NCBI GenBank assembly: GCA_002067895.1 | Contig: MVRE01000015.1 | Location: 22,668-86,667, forward strand | Length of the DNA: 64,000 bases | Direction of reading: 5' to 3' | Source of the DNA: Methanoregula sp. PtaU1.Bin051 | GTDB taxonomy: Archaea; Halobacteriota; Methanomicrobia; Methanomicrobiales; Methanospirillaceae | Shown: piece after piece, positions 63,067 to 64,000 of the stretch | Layout of the letters: each line of letters opens with the position of its first letter | How positions within the stretch are numbered: position 1 is the first letter of the stretch | Notes under the pieces: model-generated | What the model saw: the letters and a program-made list of their open reading frames with translations, nothing else | Told to the model about the DNA's origin: nothing | The model's database searches: none | Position numbers and translations under genes: made by a program

Positions 63067-63360
63067 ATGTTAGACGGATACTTACAGCAAGTAGAAGATG
63101 AATGGCAGAAGAAGCGACGGAAGGAAATTGAGAACGTAAGCAGACCGCCCCTCACGGCCCCGAAACGGAGACCGATTACCGGGCCATGGACTCCGGAAAA
63201 AAAGCCGGTGCGGGATGACGTTCATTTTACACCGGGGTGGGAGAACAACAACAATCCGACGCCGGGGCTCGGGATTATCGATCCTTACGGCAGCAGTAAA
63301 AAGGCGCGTGAGCAGCAGGAGCGGATAAAAAGGATACAAGCGGGGGAAGGGGCGGAGTGA
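63067..63360 (+). CDS. Unknown provirus protein, 97 aa
   Basis: Start 63067 follows GGAGTGAAGGAA. Highly polar and basic with a Pro-rich middle (RPPLTAPKRRPITGPWTPEKKP) and no hydrophobic core, so probably flexible. Not recognised. Its stop overlaps the next start, so it is co-translated. Confidence 0.55.
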   Translation: MLDGYLQQVEDEWQKKRRKEIENVSRPPLTAPKRRPITGPWTPEKKPVRDDVHFTPGWENNNNPTPGLGIIDPYGSSKKAREQQERIKRIQAGEGAE

Positions 63361-63680
63361 TGATGTATCAGGATATCCGATACGAGTTTCTTTGTCTCTC
63401 CTGTGGCTATCGGCAGCATCAGCATGAGCGGTTCGCTGGTAACAATGGGACGCCGTGGCGGTGTGACAAGTGCGGCGGGGAATTGCATCTTTTAAGCCCG
63501 GATACCGTCGTAAAAGAGAGACGGATTGAGGATTTTATAAATCGCAGTCACAGCAAGGTGTTTAAGAAAAACCGGCTCCTCACCTGTCTTGAGAACGTAA
63601 AAGAGGCGGGCGTCGAGGGAGATTATTTACGAAAGTTCCTGACCACGGCGCTAGCGGATGAGGCGCGCTGGCGGGAATGA
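63360..63680 (+). CDS. Zinc-ribbon provirus protein, 106 aa
   Basis: Start ATG 63360 overlaps the preceding stop. Two CxxC pairs, LCLSCGYRQHQHE and RCDKCGGELH, form a zinc ribbon; the rest is helical (TCLENVKEAGVEGDYLRKFL). Resembles small zinc-ribbon proteins of viruses and archaea. Function unknown. Confidence 0.65.
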   Translation: MMYQDIRYEFLCLSCGYRQHQHERFAGNNGTPWRCDKCGGELHLLSPDTVVKERRIEDFINRSHSKVFKKNRLLTCLENVKEAGVEGDYLRKFLTTALADEARWRE

Positions 63681-63687
63681 AGGGAAT

Positions 63688-64000
63688 ATGATTGGCGGTA
63701 ATAATCTCCCCGGAGACTCCAAGCAATATTACCGGTGTATGTTGTGCAAAAAAGGGCGGATGCTTTTTCCCGACGCCCAGCACATCTGCCGCCGGTGTCA
63801 TGGGGAGATGATCGCGTTTAACCGGGCGCACCGTGCGGTTCTAGAGGATGTAGAAGGTTTTCTAGCCCGTGTATCAGATCCGGATACCCGACGGCGGGTT
63901 CTTAAGCGGTATCTGGTCATAATCGACGGCGCGCCGGATGAAGGGTATCAGTATATCGCCGGGGTCATCGAAAAAGAGCTGAAGCGGATAGATCCCCCGT
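63688..64000 (+). CDS. Zinc-ribbon provirus protein (partial, right edge)
   Basis: Runs off the right edge. The frame begins MIGGNNLPGDSKQYYRC with AGGGAAT just before the ATG. CMLCKK and CRRCHGE form a two-pair zinc ribbon, followed by a helical part (RAVLEDVEGFLARVSDPDTRRRVLKRYLV). Not recognised beyond that. Confidence 0.65.
   Translation, partial: MIGGNNLPGDSKQYYRCMLCKKGRMLFPDAQHICRRCHGEMIAFNRAHRAVLEDVEGFLARVSDPDTRRRVLKRYLVIIDGAPDEGYQYIAGVIEKELKRIDPP

Noticed and set aside
62853..63101. 82-aa ORF after the terminase
   Set aside because: Only the overlapping TAATG start favours it; it runs into the well-supported next gene and has odd composition.
1..64000. CRISPR arrays, rRNA genes or transposases
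   Set aside because: No regular repeat-spacer array, no rRNA segments and no transposase motifs were seen.

Overview
The window is chromosomal DNA of a methanogenic archaeon, most likely of the order Methanomicrobiales (Methanoregula-like; inferred from gene content and the DUF3821-type surface protein, not from a search). Archaeal markers are PCNA, the primase large subunit, Alba, ribosomal protein S17e, archaeosine synthesis, an M42 peptidase and pyruvoyl arginine decarboxylase. Methanogen markers are four coenzyme F430 genes (cfbA, cfbE, cfbD, cfbB), a methanogenesis-marker-9 protein, CobY and acetyl-CoA synthase genes.

Layout. 0-3.5 kb: an MBL/rhodanese protein, a two-headed phosphoesterase and pdaD. 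3.6-11.6 kb: a six-gene minus-strand operon acsB-acsD-acsC-acsV-(MetE/UroD-like)-cooC for the acetyl-CoA synthase and corrinoid protein. It looks like the bacterial (acetogen) version, because AcsB keeps the long N-terminal region that archaeal CdhC lacks, and no CODH catalytic subunit is present. The last gene, cooC, appears to start at AUA. 11.8-17.3 kb: a surface protein, an ACT-ACT-MBL protein, a 1.1-kb non-coding stretch, an orphan protein and a solitary adenine methylase. 17.4-25.5 kb: hxlB, an aminotransferase, an M42 peptidase, tRNA-Arg and a surface-glycosylation set (GT39, flippase-like protein, methyltransferase, GT2). 25.5-37 kb: housekeeping genes (DapE/ArgE-like, moaA, rlmE, pcn-priL, ThiN, S17e, dapA-dapB, asd, Alba). 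37-42.9 kb: a coiled-coil protein, a hairpin-rich intergenic region, ftsZ behind a ribbon-helix-helix regulator with repeated operator-like sites, CobD-like protein, CobY and an ornithine cyclodeaminase-family protein. 42.9-56.7 kb: the archaeosine enzyme RaSEA, a surface protein, tRNA-Ser, hypC-hypA-hypE, a thioredoxin-like membrane protein, a DUF447/CitG-like/marker-9 group, the cfb genes and ilvE.

From 56.7 kb to the right edge lies the left part of an integrated element. A tyrosine integrase follows tRNA-Glu immediately. It is followed by small tightly packed genes, an RHH regulator, a D5-like SF3 primase-helicase, a likely small terminase and a large terminase split into separate ATPase and nuclease ORFs that overlap. 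This is a provirus of a head-tailed archaeal virus, and its structural genes should begin just outside the window.

The genes point to a hydrogenotrophic methanogen that fixes carbon into acetyl-CoA with a probably acquired ACS module, makes its own F430, cobamide and NiFe-hydrogenase maturation factors, and carries an integrated virus. Several small genes not found by simple ATG/length rules are annotated here: a 57-aa ferredoxin with a TTG start, a 58-aa membrane protein beside priL, and 50- and 52-aa provirus proteins.
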